Source of the DNA: Streptomyces sp. NRRL F-5630
Lineage (GTDB): Bacteria > Actinomycetota > Actinomycetes > Streptomycetales > Streptomycetaceae
Assembly (NCBI RefSeq): GCF_000719475.1
Contig: NZ_JOGO01000004.1
Span: forward strand, 214,796 to 278,795
Length of the DNA: 64,000 nt
Reading direction: 5' to 3'
Shown here: positions 24,851-34,382 of the stretch, in pieces
Position numbering within the stretch: the first letter of the stretch is position 1
Layout: each line of letters opens with the position of its first letter
Program-made: the position numbers and the translations under genes
The notes under the pieces: model-generated
Told to the model about the DNA's origin: nothing
The model's database searches: none
What the model saw: only the letters and a program-made list of their open reading frames with translations

Positions 24851-26736
24851 CCTTGCGTCTTCTCCTTACGGGCCAGGTGGGCCCCGATGCGTCCGGCGAT
24901 CTCCACCGGGGTGAGGCCGAGGTCGGCGAGCAGTTCCCCGCGCTTGGCGTGCGGCAGGAACTGCTCGGGGATGCCGAAGTGGCGTACGGGGACGTCCACA
25001 TCGGCGTCGGCGAGGGCCACCGAGACGGCGGCGCCGACCCCGGCGGTACGGCTGTTGTCCTCGACGACCGCGACCACCCGGTGCCGCGCGGCGAGGGGGG
25101 CGAGGGCGGGGTCGAGGGGCTTGACCCAGCGCGGGTCCACGACGGTCGAGCGGATGCCGCGCTCGCGCAGGAGGCCGGCGGCGGCGAGGCACGTGGAGGC
25201 CATGACACCGACCGAGACGAAGAGGACGTCGGCCTCCTCCCCGGCGTCCTCGGCGAGCACGTCGAGGCCGCCCTCGCGGCGCAGCGCGGGCAGGTCCGCG
25301 CCCACCGTCTCCTTGGGGAAGCGCACGAGGGTCGGCGCGTCGTCCACGGCGACCGCCTCGCGCAGCTGCGCGCGCAGCTCGCCCGCGTCGCGGGGCGCCG
25401 CGATGCGCAGTCCGGGCACCACCTGGAGCACGGACATGTCCCACATGCCGTTGTGCGAGGCGCCGTCGGTCCCCGTGACGCCGGCCCGGTCCAGGACGAA
25501 GGTGACCCCGCACTGGTGCAGGGCGACGTCCATGAGGAGCTGGTCGAAGGCGCGGTTGAGGAAGGTCGCGTAGACGGCGACGACGGGGTGCAGTCCGCCG
25601 GTCGCGAGTCCGGCGGCCGAGACGGTCGCGTGCTGCTCGGCGATCCCGACGTCCCAGACGCGCTCGGGGAAGCGCGCAGCGAAGGGGGTGAGGCCCACGG
25701 GGTCGAGCATCGCGGCGGTGAGCGCGACGACGTCGTGCCGCTCCTCGGCGATCCGTACCAGCTCCTCGCCGAAGACCGCCGTCCAGGAGGGCCCGGCGGA
25801 GGGCGTGAGCGCCTCCGCGGTGAGCGGGTCGATCGCGCCCACCGTGTGGAAACGGTCCGCCTCGTGGGCGAGGGCGGGCTCGTAGCCGCGGCCCTTCTCG
25901 GTGATGACGTGCACGATGACGGGCCCGCCGAAGCGCTTGGCGCTGGCGAGGGCCGACTCCAGGGCCGCGATGTCGTGGCCGTCGACGGGGCCGACGTACT
26001 TCAGGCCGAGGTCCTCGAACATGCCCTGCGGGGCGAAGGCGTCCTTGAAGCCCTTCTTCGCGCCGTGCAGCGACTCGTAGAGCGGCTTGCCGACGACGGG
26101 GGTGCGGTCGAGCACTTCCTTGCCCCACGCGAGGACCTTCTCGTAGCCGTCGGTCGTGCGCAGCGCCGCGAGGTGGTGGGCGAGGCCGCCGATCGTCGGG
26201 GCGTACGAACGCTCGTTGTCGTTCACGACGAGGACGAGGGGGCGGTCCTTGGCGGCGGCGATGTTGTTGAGCGCCTCCCAGGCCATGCCGCCGGTGAGCG
26301 CCCCGTCGCCGGTGACGGCGACGACGTGGGTGTCCTCCCCGCGCAGGTCGCGCGCCTTGGCGAGGCCGTCGGCCCAGCCGAGCACGGTCGAGGCGTGGCT
26401 GTTCTCGATGACGTCGTGCGGGGATTCGGCGCGCGAGGGGTAGCCGGAGAGACCGCCCTTGGAGCGCAGCTTGGAGAAGTCCTGCCGGCCGGTGAGGAGT
26501 TTGTGCACGTACGCCTGGTGCCCCGTGTCCCACAGGACGCGGTCGTGCGGCGAGTCGAAGACCCGGTGCAGGGCGATGGTCAGCTCGACGACCCCGAGGT
26601 TGGGGCCCAGGTGGCCGCCGGTCCTGGAGACCGCCTGGATCAGGAACTCCCGGATCTCCGAGGCCAGTTCGGGCAGCCGGTCGCTGCCCAGGGCCTTGAG
26701 GTCGCGCGGCCCCCGGATGCTTTCGAGCAGTGTCAC
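24847..26736 (-). CDS. dxs: 1-Deoxy-D-xylulose-5-phosphate synthase
   Basis: 629 residues, normal length. The TPP-binding motif is [20 protein letters not shown]. Other signatures are [18 protein letters not shown] at the N-terminus, VGPVDGHD, the catalytic Glu region ([17 protein letters not shown] [13 protein letters not shown]), and [14 protein letters not shown]. It condenses pyruvate and glyceraldehyde-3-phosphate in the first step of the MEP pathway. A dxs copy inside the hopanoid cluster raises C5 supply for triterpene synthesis; a housekeeping copy probably exists elsewhere. It starts at GTG 26736, 163 bases after hpnH and beyond a hairpin. Confidence 0.95.
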   Translation of the reverse strand: MTLLESIRGPRDLKALGSDRLPELASEIREFLIQAVSRTGGHLGPNLGVVELTIALHRVFDSPHDRVLWDTGHQAYVHKLLTGRQDFSKLRSKGGLSGYPSRAESPHDVIENSHASTVLGWADGLAKARDLRGEDTHVVAVTGDGALTGGMAWEALNNIAAAKDRPLVLVVNDNERSYAPTIGGLAHHLAALRTTDGYEKVLAWGKEVLDRTPVVGKPLYESLHGAKKGFKDAFAPQGMFEDLGLKYVGPVDGHDIAALESALASAKRFGGPVIVHVITEKGRGYEPALAHEADRFHTVGAIDPLTAEALTPSAGPSWTAVFGEELVRIAEERHDVVALTAAMLDPVGLTPFAARFPERVWDVGIAEQHATVSAAGLATGGLHPVVAVYATFLNRAFDQLLMDVALHQCGVTFVLDRAGVTGTDGASHNGMWDMSVLQVVPGLRIAAPRDAGELRAQLREAVAVDDAPTLVRFPKETVGADLPALRREGGLDVLAEDAGEEADVLFVSVGVMASTCLAAAGLLRERGIRSTVVDPRWVKPLDPALAPLAARHRVVAVVEDNSRTAGVGAAVSVALADADVDVPVRHFGIPEQFLPHAKRGELLADLGLTPVEIAGRIGAHLARKEKTQG

Positions 26737-26827
26737 GTTCGGGCCCTCTCTCTTCGGACGTCCGGCCCGGTCGGGTCGGCGGGATGCGTGAGCGGGGCCG
26801 CGCGGCGCAGCGGAGCGGCAGGCACGG

Positions 26828-26861
26828 GGCCCCGGCCTCGCAGGGGTGCGAGTCCGGGGCC
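26828..26861 (-). terminator. Hairpin between hpnH and dxs
   Basis: GGCCCCGG-c-CTCGCA (26828-26842) pairs with TGCGAG-t-CCGGGGCC (26847-26861) around a GGGG loop, with one mismatch in a 15-base stem. It falls 39 bases after the hpnH stop, so it should end or attenuate transcription before dxs-hpnO. The rest of 26737-26899 has no gene. Confidence 0.65.
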
Positions 26862-26899
26862 GCGTGGGGGCCGGTCAGGACGGGCGCGGCCCGTCACGG

Positions 26900-27922
26900 T
26901 CAGGAGCGGTTGCCCGCGATCGTCTCGCGGGCGGCGCGCAGCGAGGCCTGCAAGGAGCCCATGGTCGCCATGACGGCCGTCGGCTCGTAGCCGCAGTGCG
27001 CCATGCAATTGTCGCAGCGCTCGTCCTTGCCGCGCCCGTACTTGTCCCAGTCGGTCTCCTCGATGAGCTGCCGGTAGGTGGGCACGTAACCGTCGCTCAT
27101 GAGGTAGCAGGGGCGCTGCCAGCCGAAGAGGGAGTAGTTGGGAATGGCCCAGGCGGTGCAGTCGAAGTCCTGCTTGCCCTCCAGGAAGTCCAGGAAGAGC
27201 GGCGAGTGGTTGAGGCGCCACCGCTGCCTGTTGCCGCCCGCGAACGCCTTCTTGAAGAGCTCGCGGGTCTGCGTGACGCCGAGGAAGTGCTCCTGGTCAG
27301 GGGCCTTCTCGTAGGCGTAGGCGGGCGAGATCATCATCTCGTCGACCTGGAGTTCGTCGTTGAGGAAGTCGAGCACCTCGATGACGGTCTGGGGGGTGTC
27401 GGTGTTGAAGAAGGTCGAGTTGGTGGTGACGCGGAAGCCGCGGCGCTTGGCCTCCTTGATCGCCGCGACGGCCTCGTCGAAGACGCCCTCCTTGGCCACC
27501 GACTCGTCGTGCCGCTCCTTGAGGCCGTCGATGTGCACGGCGAAGGCGAAGTACGGGGAAGGGGTGAACTTCTCGATCTTCTTACGGAGCAGCATGGCGT
27601 TGGTGCAGAGGAAGACGTACTTCCGCTTGGCCACCAACTGGCGCACGATCTCGTCAATCTGGGGGTGCATGAGGGGCTCACCGCCCGCGATGGAGACCAT
27701 CGGGGCGCCGGACTCCAGGACAGCGCCGACGGCCTGGGCGACCGGCATGCGCTGCTTGAGGACTCCCGCGGGGTGCTGGATCTTGCCGCAGCCCTCGCAC
27801 TTCAGGTTGCACGCGAAGAGCGGTTCGAGCTCGACGATGAGCGGGAACTTCTCCCGCTTGCGGAGCTTCTGTTCCATCAGATACGTCCCGATCCTGATGG
27901 TCTGGCGAAGCGGCATGGCCAT
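26900..27922 (-). CDS. hpnH: HpnH: radical SAM adenosyl-hopene transferase
   Basis: 340 residues from ATG 27922, chosen because AGGAGGTGA precedes it and because MAMPLRQTIRIGTYLMEQK is the usual HpnH start. The radical-SAM cluster motif is CNLKCEGC (C38, C42, C45). Later blocks are SIAGGEPLMHPQI (SAM-binding GGE) and, at the C-terminus, CDNCMAHCGYEPTAV, the extra Cys motif of this family. It joins the 5'-deoxyadenosyl radical to diploptene, giving adenosylhopane, the first C35 step. Five bases separate it from hpnG, which acts next. Confidence 0.95.
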   Translation of the reverse strand: MAMPLRQTIRIGTYLMEQKLRKREKFPLIVELEPLFACNLKCEGCGKIQHPAGVLKQRMPVAQAVGAVLESGAPMVSIAGGEPLMHPQIDEIVRQLVAKRKYVFLCTNAMLLRKKIEKFTPSPYFAFAVHIDGLKERHDESVAKEGVFDEAVAAIKEAKRRGFRVTTNSTFFNTDTPQTVIEVLDFLNDELQVDEMMISPAYAYEKAPDQEHFLGVTQTRELFKKAFAGGNRQRWRLNHSPLFLDFLEGKQDFDCTAWAIPNYSLFGWQRPCYLMSDGYVPTYRQLIEETDWDKYGRGKDERCDNCMAHCGYEPTAVMATMGSLQASLRAARETIAGNRS

Positions 27923-27927
27923 CTGGC

Positions 27928-28605
27928 TCACCTCCTGGGGAGCAGAAAAGTACGGTGCCATTCAGAGAAAGCAGGCAGGACGGCACGGAGTACGCGGAAG
28001 GCAGATATTCCCCCGCTGACCGTGCCGATACGGACGAGTTCGTGTTCCGGTGCGTCCACCACCACCCGGACGGCGGCCACCGGACGGGTGGCGGCGGCTG
28101 ACTCCGCACGGGCCGTGCGGAGCGTGGCGGCGGACTCCATGTCCACCGCGACGGCGCCCGTCTCGCGCAGCGTCGCCCGCTCGGGGCCGCGCACCACGTG
28201 GTCCGATCCGGCGAGCACCCCGGTGTGCACGGTGCGGCCGGGGATCGTACGGGCGAGCGCGGCGGCGAGCGCGGCGGTGGCGAAACACGAGGTCGAGCCG
28301 GCCGCGTCCTCGGTGCGTTCGGCGACCACGAGGTCGCCGGGGTGCATCCCGGGGACGAGTCCGGCGCAGAACCCGGTGGCGAGGACGGCGGTCGCGGGGG
28401 ACGCGGCCCGGAGCGCGCGCGCGACGGCGCGCTCCGCGGCTTTGGGCCCCATGCCCGTGCGCAGCACGGACACCGCGCCGCCGGCCTGCCGCAGGGTGCG
28501 GCGGCCCCCTCCGCTGCGCAGCGCGACGTGCTCGATGCCGAGCGCGCAGGCGACGAGCAGCGGTACTGAGCCGGGATCGGTCCCGGTTCCGGGGGCCTGT
28601 GCCAT
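27928..28605 (-). CDS. hpnG: HpnG: adenosylhopane nucleosidase
   Basis: 225 residues with a purine-nucleoside-phosphorylase/MTAN fold: SVLRTGMGPKAAE, VLATGFCAGLVPGMHPGDLVVAE, and the substrate-binding VAVDMESAATLR. In this pathway it removes adenine from adenosylhopane to give ribosylhopane or its phosphate. Its start overlaps the shc stop by one base (TGATG), and hpnH follows five bases later, so shc-hpnG-hpnH form one tightly coupled unit. Confidence 0.92.
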   Translation of the reverse strand: MAQAPGTGTDPGSVPLLVACALGIEHVALRSGGGRRTLRQAGGAVSVLRTGMGPKAAERAVARALRAASPATAVLATGFCAGLVPGMHPGDLVVAERTEDAAGSTSCFATAALAAALARTIPGRTVHTGVLAGSDHVVRGPERATLRETGAVAVDMESAATLRTARAESAAATRPVAAVRVVVDAPEHELVRIGTVSGGISAFRVLRAVLPAFSEWHRTFLLPRR

Positions 28606-30584
28606 CAGTTCTCCCCCGGGCCGGTGCCGTTGAGGTAGCGGCCGAGCGCCGTCACGGGGAACACCTGCCGGTACAGGTGGTAGTTGATGGAGAAGTCCCA
28701 GGGGAAGCCGGTCCCGGTGAACCAGGGTTCGTCCCAGGTGCCGTTCTCGGTCTGGGTCTCGACGAGGTACGCGACACCGCGGCGCACCTGTTCCGAGTCC
28801 CGCTCACCGGCCGCGAGCAGCGCGAGCAGCGCCCAGGCGGTCTGCGAGGCGGTGGAGTGGCCGCGGCCGTGCCAGGCGGTGTCCTGGTACGAGCGCAGGT
28901 CCTCGCCCCAGCCGCCGTCCTCGTTCTGCACCTGGCCGAGCCAGGCGACGGAGCGGCGGATCGCCGGGTGCGAGGCGGGGACCCCGGCCGCGACGAGCGC
29001 GGGGACGACGGCCCCGGTCCCGTACACGTAGTTGACGCCCCAGCGGCCGAACCAGGAACCGTTCGTCTCCTGGTTCTTCAGGAGCCACTCCACGCCGCGC
29101 CGGGTGCGCGGGTGGTGGGCGAGGCCCTCCTCGGCGAGCATCTCGACGACGTGCGCGGTGACGTCGGCCGACGGCGGGTCGATGACCTCGCCGAAGTCGC
29201 TGAACGGCAGCCGGTTGGGGAAGGGGCTGGTGTTGTCGGCGTCGAAGGCGCCCCAGGCTCCATTCTTCGACTGCATCCCCGCGTTCCAGTCGACCGCGCG
29301 GCGCACGGCCTTGTCGACCCGCGTCGCGTCGGGGTGGGCGACGCGGCGCAGCGCGAGGACCACCTCGGCGGTGTCGTCGATGTCGGGGTAGTTGTCGTTG
29401 TGGAACTCGAAGGCCCAGCCGCCCGGCGGCAGGTCGGGGCGGCGCACGACCCAGTCGCCCGGGCGCACGATCTGCTCGGCGAGCATCCAGTCGGCGGCCT
29501 TGATCATCTGCGGGTGGTCGGCGGGGACGCCGGCGTCGGCGAGCGCGACGGTGGCCAGGCAGGTGTCCCAGACCGGGGACTGGCACGCCTCGATCATGCG
29601 CGCGCCGTCCTCGCGCCAGACCGCGAAGCGGTCGAGCGATTCGAGCCCGGCCCGCAGCACGGGGTGGTCGAGGTCGTAGCCGAGCAGGTGCAGGGCGATG
29701 ATCGAGTACACCGCGGGGGGCTGGATGCCGCCCCAGCAGCCGTCGTTCTCCTGGCGCTCGACGATCCACGTGGCGGCGGCGCGCATCGCGGCCTCGCGCA
29801 GGCGGCGGGGGGCCACCTTGCGGTAGCCGTGGAGCATCTTGTCGAGCTTGTGGAAAACGTTGTCCCAGCTGGCCACCGGGGGCGCCGGCTGGGCCGGGTT
29901 GGGGTCGGCCGGGTCGGTGTGCAGCTCTTCGAGCGCGAAGGGCGCGGGCCGCACCGGACGCTGGGCGCACACGACGGTGAGCGGCACGATCGTCTGGCGG
30001 GCCCAGCAGCCGAAGTCGTAGATGTTGAGCGGAGCCCACTTGGGGAAGAACATCAGCTCCGGAGGCATCTCCGGCAGGTCCTCCCACTTCCACCAGCCGA
30101 AGAGGGCGAGCCAGATCCGCGTGAAGACCCGGGAGCGGGCGACGCCGCCCTGGGCGCGGACGAAGGCGGACGCCTTGCGCATGTGCGGCGCTTCGGGGCT
30201 GTCCCCGGCGAGGCGCAGCGCGACGTATCCCTCGATGGTGGCCGACAGGTCCCCGGGCCCGCCGTAGAAGGTGTTCCAGGTGCCGTCCTCCTGCTGCTCC
30301 CCGCGGATGAAGAGCGCGGCGGCCTGGGTCGTGGCCTCGTCCCTGATGCCGAGGAACTGCCGCAGCAGGAGGTCCTCGGCGTCCATGGTGACGTTGGTGG
30401 CGAGATCGCCTTTCCACCAGCCCTCGTCACTCTGCCGGTCGAGGAGGAAGTCCACGGCTCGCCGGGTGGCGCGGGCGGTGGCCTCGACGGCTTCACTCGC
30501 CTCGGGGCTGAGGTGCAAAGGAGCACTGGCCGTGGTAGCCGGGGGCGTCGCCGCTCCGGTGCTTCCATCGGTCGTCGCTGTCAT
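28605..30584 (-). CDS. shc: Squalene-hopene cyclase
   Basis: 659 residues, normal for the family. The catalytic DxDDTA motif is in NYPDIDDTAEVVLALR near residue 403. Several QW repeats are present (QNEDGGW, QETNGSW, QTENGTW, QENDGCW, QEDGTW), which stabilise the alpha/alpha barrels. An N-terminal RQSDEGWW is typical. It cyclises squalene to hopene and hopanol at the membrane face. It follows the polyprenyl synthase gene by 156 bases that hold a strong hairpin, so it may have its own promoter. Confidence 0.97.
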   Translation of the reverse strand: MTATTDGSTGAATPPATTASAPLHLSPEASEAVEATARATRRAVDFLLDRQSDEGWWKGDLATNVTMDAEDLLLRQFLGIRDEATTQAAALFIRGEQQEDGTWNTFYGGPGDLSATIEGYVALRLAGDSPEAPHMRKASAFVRAQGGVARSRVFTRIWLALFGWWKWEDLPEMPPELMFFPKWAPLNIYDFGCWARQTIVPLTVVCAQRPVRPAPFALEELHTDPADPNPAQPAPPVASWDNVFHKLDKMLHGYRKVAPRRLREAAMRAAATWIVERQENDGCWGGIQPPAVYSIIALHLLGYDLDHPVLRAGLESLDRFAVWREDGARMIEACQSPVWDTCLATVALADAGVPADHPQMIKAADWMLAEQIVRPGDWVVRRPDLPPGGWAFEFHNDNYPDIDDTAEVVLALRRVAHPDATRVDKAVRRAVDWNAGMQSKNGAWGAFDADNTSPFPNRLPFSDFGEVIDPPSADVTAHVVEMLAEEGLAHHPRTRRGVEWLLKNQETNGSWFGRWGVNYVYGTGAVVPALVAAGVPASHPAIRRSVAWLGQVQNEDGGWGEDLRSYQDTAWHGRGHSTASQTAWALLALLAAGERDSEQVRRGVAYLVETQTENGTWDEPWFTGTGFPWDFSINYHLYRQVFPVTALGRYLNGTGPGEN

Positions 30585-30641
30585 GGCTTCCCCTTCGTGC
30601 AGTCTCGATCATCTGCTGTGGGTCCGCCGTCGGCCGGGGCC

Positions 30642-30692
30642 GCGGCCCGCCCGGTGTCCGCCGGCAGGAGGCGGGGACACCGGGCGGGCCGC
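30642..30692 (-). terminator. 18-bp perfect hairpin between polyprenyl synthase and shc
   Basis: Positions 30642-30659 (GCGGCCCGCCCGGTGTCC) are perfectly complementary to 30675-30692, with a 15-base loop. It lies about 50 bases past the polyprenyl synthase stop and about 60 bases before the shc start. It should terminate or strongly attenuate the upstream hopanoid message. Confidence 0.7.
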
Positions 30693-30740
30693 ACCGGTCG
30701 GCGACTGCGCGTCATCGCTGGCATGTCCGTCTGATGGTGA

Positions 30741-31901
30741 TCATCTCTTTCGTACGACGACGAAGTCCGCGAGCGCCACGAAGGACGCCCGCACGTGGGG
30801 GGGCATCGGGACGCTGTCGAGGGCCCCGATGGCGATGTCGAACTGCCGGCGTGCCTCCTGCGAGGTCCACTCGCGGCCCCCGGCCTCCTCGATGAGGGCG
30901 GCGCGGGCGGCGAACTCCTCCTCGGAGAACTCCTCCTGGGGCACGGAGTCGGGCCCGGTGGCGGCGGCGTCGGCGGCGAGGAGCCGGGCGAGCTTGTCGG
31001 AGGCCGGGCCGCCCGCGGCGAGCGCGGCGACGACGGGCAGCGACTTCTTGCGCTGGCGCAGGTCGCTCCAGGTCTGCTTGCCGGTGGACTCGGGGTCGCC
31101 CCAGATGCCGAGGAGGTCGTCCACGGCCTGGAAGGCGAGCCCGAGGTGGTAGCCGTAGCGCTCCAGGGTGTCGGCGGTGGCCTCGTCGGCACCGCCGAGC
31201 ACGGCACCGACGGAGGCGGCGCAGGCGAGGAGGGCACCGGTCTTGTTGCCCTCCATCTCCAGGCACTCCTCGACCGTGACCCGGTCGCGGTGCTCGTAGG
31301 AGATGTCCTGGGCCTGACCGTCGATCAGCGCGCGCGTGGCGCGCGTGAGTCGGCGGGTCGCGCGGCCCGCCTCGGGGGTGCCGAGTTCGAGGAGGATCTC
31401 GTTGGCGAGGGCGAAGAGCGCGTCGCCGACGAGGATCGCCTGCGCGGGACCGTGCACCTTCCAGACGGTGTCGCGGTGGCGGCGCTGCTCGTCGCCGTCC
31501 ATGAGGTCGTCGTGCAGCAGCGAGAAGTTGTGCACGAGTTCCACGGCGACGGCGCCGGGCACGCCGGTCTCGGCGCTCGCCCCGGTGGCCTCGGCGGAGA
31601 TGAGCGCCAGGGCGGGGCGCACGGCCTTGCCGCCGTCGCCCGCGACGGGCCTGCCCTCCGCGTCGGTCCAGCCGAAGTGGTAGGCGGACACCGAGTCCAT
31701 GGGCGGCGCGAGCCGGTCCACGGCGGACCGCAGCACCGGCGTGACGAGGGCACGGCTGCGCTCGACGAGCGCGGTCACGTCCGGGGCGTCGGCGGCGGCT
31801 TCGGCCGAGGGCACAGTCGGCACGTTCTTCTCTCCTCTGTTCGCGGTGCTGGTCTGGGGGGTGCTGAGCAGCACCCGGTCGGCCGGGGCCTCGGTGCTCA
31901 T
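30741..31901 (-). CDS. Polyprenyl diphosphate synthase (farnesyl-PP synthase of the hopanoid cluster)
   Basis: 386 residues. The first Asp-rich motif is in LVHNFSLLHDDLMDGDEQRRHRDTVW in two parts (DDLMD). The second is GLAFQAVDDLLGIWGD (DDLLG form). The GKTGALLACA and YHLGLAFQ segments are typical. It condenses IPP with allylic diphosphates, presumably to the C15 precursor used by HpnC/HpnD. The ATG at 31901 overlaps the hpnE stop (ATGA), showing coupling. The first 40 residues are poorly conserved-looking, and a GTG about 27 codons in (before PTVPSAE) is an alternative start. Confidence 0.9.
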   Translation of the reverse strand: MSTEAPADRVLLSTPQTSTANRGEKNVPTVPSAEAAADAPDVTALVERSRALVTPVLRSAVDRLAPPMDSVSAYHFGWTDAEGRPVAGDGGKAVRPALALISAEATGASAETGVPGAVAVELVHNFSLLHDDLMDGDEQRRHRDTVWKVHGPAQAILVGDALFALANEILLELGTPEAGRATRRLTRATRALIDGQAQDISYEHRDRVTVEECLEMEGNKTGALLACAASVGAVLGGADEATADTLERYGYHLGLAFQAVDDLLGIWGDPESTGKQTWSDLRQRKKSLPVVAALAAGGPASDKLARLLAADAAATGPDSVPQEEFSEEEFAARAALIEEAGGREWTSQEARRQFDIAIGALDSVPMPPHVRASFVALADFVVVRKR

Positions 31902-33304
31902 GCCGCCTCCTGGAAGTGGAAGAGGTGCGCGCCGGTGCGGCCCAGGCCGGTGAGCGCCGCGCGGGCGGCGTCGCTGCCGCTGCGCACGGCGCCCTCCATC
32001 GTGGCGGGCCAGCCGGTGTCGGTCCACGCCCCGGCGAGGTAGAGGCCGGGGGCTCGGGTGGTGTTGCCCGGCCGCAGCCCTTTGCCGCCGGGGGCCGGGT
32101 CGAAGGTCGCCGTGCGTTCCCTGGTGACGAAGAAGTCGCGGATCCCGGCGCCGCGCGCGGCGGGCAGGAGTCGCTCCAGTTCGGGCAGGTAGCGCGCGCG
32201 CAGCGTGCTGACGGGCGCGTCGATCTCCTCGCCGGCGGCCGACTGCGAGACCGCGAGGTACTGGCCGGGACCGGTGAGCCCGGAAGGGGCCGTGCGGTCG
32301 AAGACCCATTGCACCGGGCTGCCGAGCGCGGCGAAGAAGGGCTGACGCAACACCTTGCGGTCGTAGACGACGTGGACGTTGAGGATGGGTGAGGTGCCGA
32401 GTGCGGTGAGCCGCTCGGGGTGGTCGAGTGCCCCGGCGGGCAGCAGGGAGTATGCCTCGTGCTGGGCCACGGCGAGCACGACGGTGTCGGCGTCGAGCAC
32501 GCCGTCCTCGGTGCGTACCCGCCAGCCGCCCCCTTCGGCGGCCTCGACGGCGCTCACCCGGGCGCGCAGCCGGGTGGTGACGCCGGCTTTGTCGAGGGCG
32601 CGGCGGGCGAGGGTGTCGTGGAGTTCGCCGAGCGGGACGTGGGCCCAGCCGATGTCGGCGGCGCCCGGCTCGGTGAGCAGCCCGGTCCTGAAGACCTTGG
32701 CGGCGAGGGCGAGTGAGGCGTCGTCGGCGCGGGCGTTGAGTGTCGCGACACCGACGAGGTCCCACAGGGCCGCGATGGTGCGGGGGCTCTGCCCGTGTGC
32801 GCGCAGCCAGCTCCCGAAGTCGCGCCGGTCGAGCTCCGGGTCGGCGGGGTCGAGCTTGCGCAGCGCGAGCGCGGCGCGCGCGACGGACGCGCGTTCCCGC
32901 AGGCTCAGGTGGGGGTACGTGGCGAGGCCCCCGGCGAGGTGCAGGGGCACCGGGGCCTGGGTGCGCCGCAGTCGTCCCAGGCGCCAGGTGTCGGCGTCGA
33001 GCACGGGGACATCGAGCCGGTCCTGCACGGGGGCGAGGTGGGCGGCGTCGATGCGGTGCAGGAACTGCTGGTAGGCGGTGCAGCAGCGCAGGTAGACGTG
33101 CTGGCCGTTGTCTACGGTGAGGTCGCCGCGCCGGAAGGAGAAGGCGAGCCCGCCGAGGCGGGGCCTGCCCTCCAGAAGGCTGACGCGGACTCCCGCGTCG
33201 GCGAGCCCGAGCGCCGCGGTCACTCCGGCGAGTCCGCCGCCGATGACGACGGCATGTCCCGCGCCGCCGGTGGGGGTGGTGGCTGAATCGGCCTGTTCGG
33301 TCAT
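31898..33304 (-). CDS. hpnE: HpnE: hydroxysqualene dehydroxylase
   Basis: 468 residues from ATG 33304, with GGAGG close upstream. The FAD-binding Rossmann motif is VVIGGGLAGVTAALGLADAG (residues 18-37). The next signatures are LEGRPRLGGLAFSF and a C-terminal GLYLAGAWTDTGWPATMEGAVRSG, the FAD/substrate closing motif of amine-oxidase/phytoene-desaturase-like proteins. It reduces hydroxysqualene to squalene after HpnC and HpnD act. 127 bases separate it from hpnD. Confidence 0.92.
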   Translation of the reverse strand: MTEQADSATTPTGGAGHAVVIGGGLAGVTAALGLADAGVRVSLLEGRPRLGGLAFSFRRGDLTVDNGQHVYLRCCTAYQQFLHRIDAAHLAPVQDRLDVPVLDADTWRLGRLRRTQAPVPLHLAGGLATYPHLSLRERASVARAALALRKLDPADPELDRRDFGSWLRAHGQSPRTIAALWDLVGVATLNARADDASLALAAKVFRTGLLTEPGAADIGWAHVPLGELHDTLARRALDKAGVTTRLRARVSAVEAAEGGGWRVRTEDGVLDADTVVLAVAQHEAYSLLPAGALDHPERLTALGTSPILNVHVVYDRKVLRQPFFAALGSPVQWVFDRTAPSGLTGPGQYLAVSQSAAGEEIDAPVSTLRARYLPELERLLPAARGAGIRDFFVTRERTATFDPAPGGKGLRPGNTTRAPGLYLAGAWTDTGWPATMEGAVRSGSDAARAALTGLGRTGAHLFHFQEAA

Positions 33305-33431
33305 GCGTCCTCCCTGCCTGCCCCCGGGGTGGTGGCGTGCGCAGTGAGGGACGCGGACCTCAGCCCGGAGGTTGCCCGGTCGTGACCGGATACGGGTGCT
33401 TTCGCGCGGCCCTGCCGCGGGGCCCTGCGGA

Positions 33432-34382
33432 TCATGCTTGTTCCCCGTCTCTCTGACGGGCCGCCGCCTTGGCATCGACCCCCGCGAGGCCGCGCACGGC
33501 GACGTACGCCTTCTCACGGGCCGGCAGCGAGACCCGGCCGCGCAGGACGGCGTCGGGGTCCTGCTCGATGCGGTCCAGGAGGCGGTGGTAGATCCCGGCC
33601 ATGGCCGAGACGCAGGCGCCGCCGCGCCGGTCGAGCAGGGGAAGCAGCTGGTAGCCCTCGTCGAAGAGCGCACGCGCGCGGCGCACCTCGAAGTGGACGA
33701 GGCCCGGGAAGTCCGCGCCCTCGGGCAGCGTCGCCGAGCCGAAGCCCGCGGAGCAACCGAATTTGTCGAGGTCCTCGGCGGGCAGGTAGGTGCGGCCGTT
33801 CTCGGCGTCCTCGCGCACGTCGCGCAGGATGTTGGTGAGCTGGAGCGCGAGGCCGAGCGTGTTGGCGTACTCGGGGGCGCGTACGCGGTCGCGCGCGCCG
33901 GGCCGGACACCGAAGATGCCGAGCGAGAGCCGTCCGATCGCCCCGGCGACGCAGCGGCAGTAGTCGGCGAGTTCCTCCCAGGTGCGGTAGACGCGGCCCT
34001 GTACGTCCATCAGGACGCCGTCGATCAGCTCGTCCAGGGCGCCGAGCGGCACCGGGAAGCGCCGGGCGGTGTCCGCGAGGGCGACGGCGACCGGGTCGGT
34101 GTCGTCCTCGGCCACGTCCTTGGTCCGCACCCGCTCCAGGAGCGCGCGGCACTCGTTCAGCCGACGGGTCTTCTCCTCCGGCGACAGCAGGCCGTCGCCG
34201 ATGTCGTCCACGCGGCGTGAGAAGGCGTAGACGGCCGACATGGCGCGGCGCTTGTCGCCGGGCAGCAGGCGGATGCCGTAGGCGAAGTTCTTCGCCTCGG
34301 CCCCTGTGACGCTCTCGCAGTAGCCGTAGGCGGCGCTCACCGCCGCGGGCAGTACGCCCTGCTCCTTCATCGTCGGACTCAC
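33432..34382 (-). CDS. hpnD: HpnD: presqualene diphosphate synthase
   Basis: 316 residues. Trans-isoprenyl synthase motifs are SRRVDDIGDGLLSPEEK (first Asp-rich, near 55) and NILRDVREDAENGRTYLP (second, near 180). The DYCRCVAGAIGRLSLGIFG helix lies between them. It joins two farnesyl diphosphates to presqualene diphosphate. The GTG at 34382 overlaps the hpnC stop (GTGA), so they are coupled; an ATG four codons in is an alternative start. Confidence 0.93.
   Translation of the reverse strand: MSPTMKEQGVLPAAVSAAYGYCESVTGAEAKNFAYGIRLLPGDKRRAMSAVYAFSRRVDDIGDGLLSPEEKTRRLNECRALLERVRTKDVAEDDTDPVAVALADTARRFPVPLGALDELIDGVLMDVQGRVYRTWEELADYCRCVAGAIGRLSLGIFGVRPGARDRVRAPEYANTLGLALQLTNILRDVREDAENGRTYLPAEDLDKFGCSAGFGSATLPEGADFPGLVHFEVRRARALFDEGYQLLPLLDRRGGACVSAMAGIYHRLLDRIEQDPDAVLRGRVSLPAREKAYVAVRGLAGVDAKAAARQRDGEQA

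Noticed and set aside
22754..25573. 939-residue plus-strand frame opposite the XRE, hpnO and dxs genes
   Set aside because: GC-skew shadow frame; all three minus-strand genes have full family signatures.
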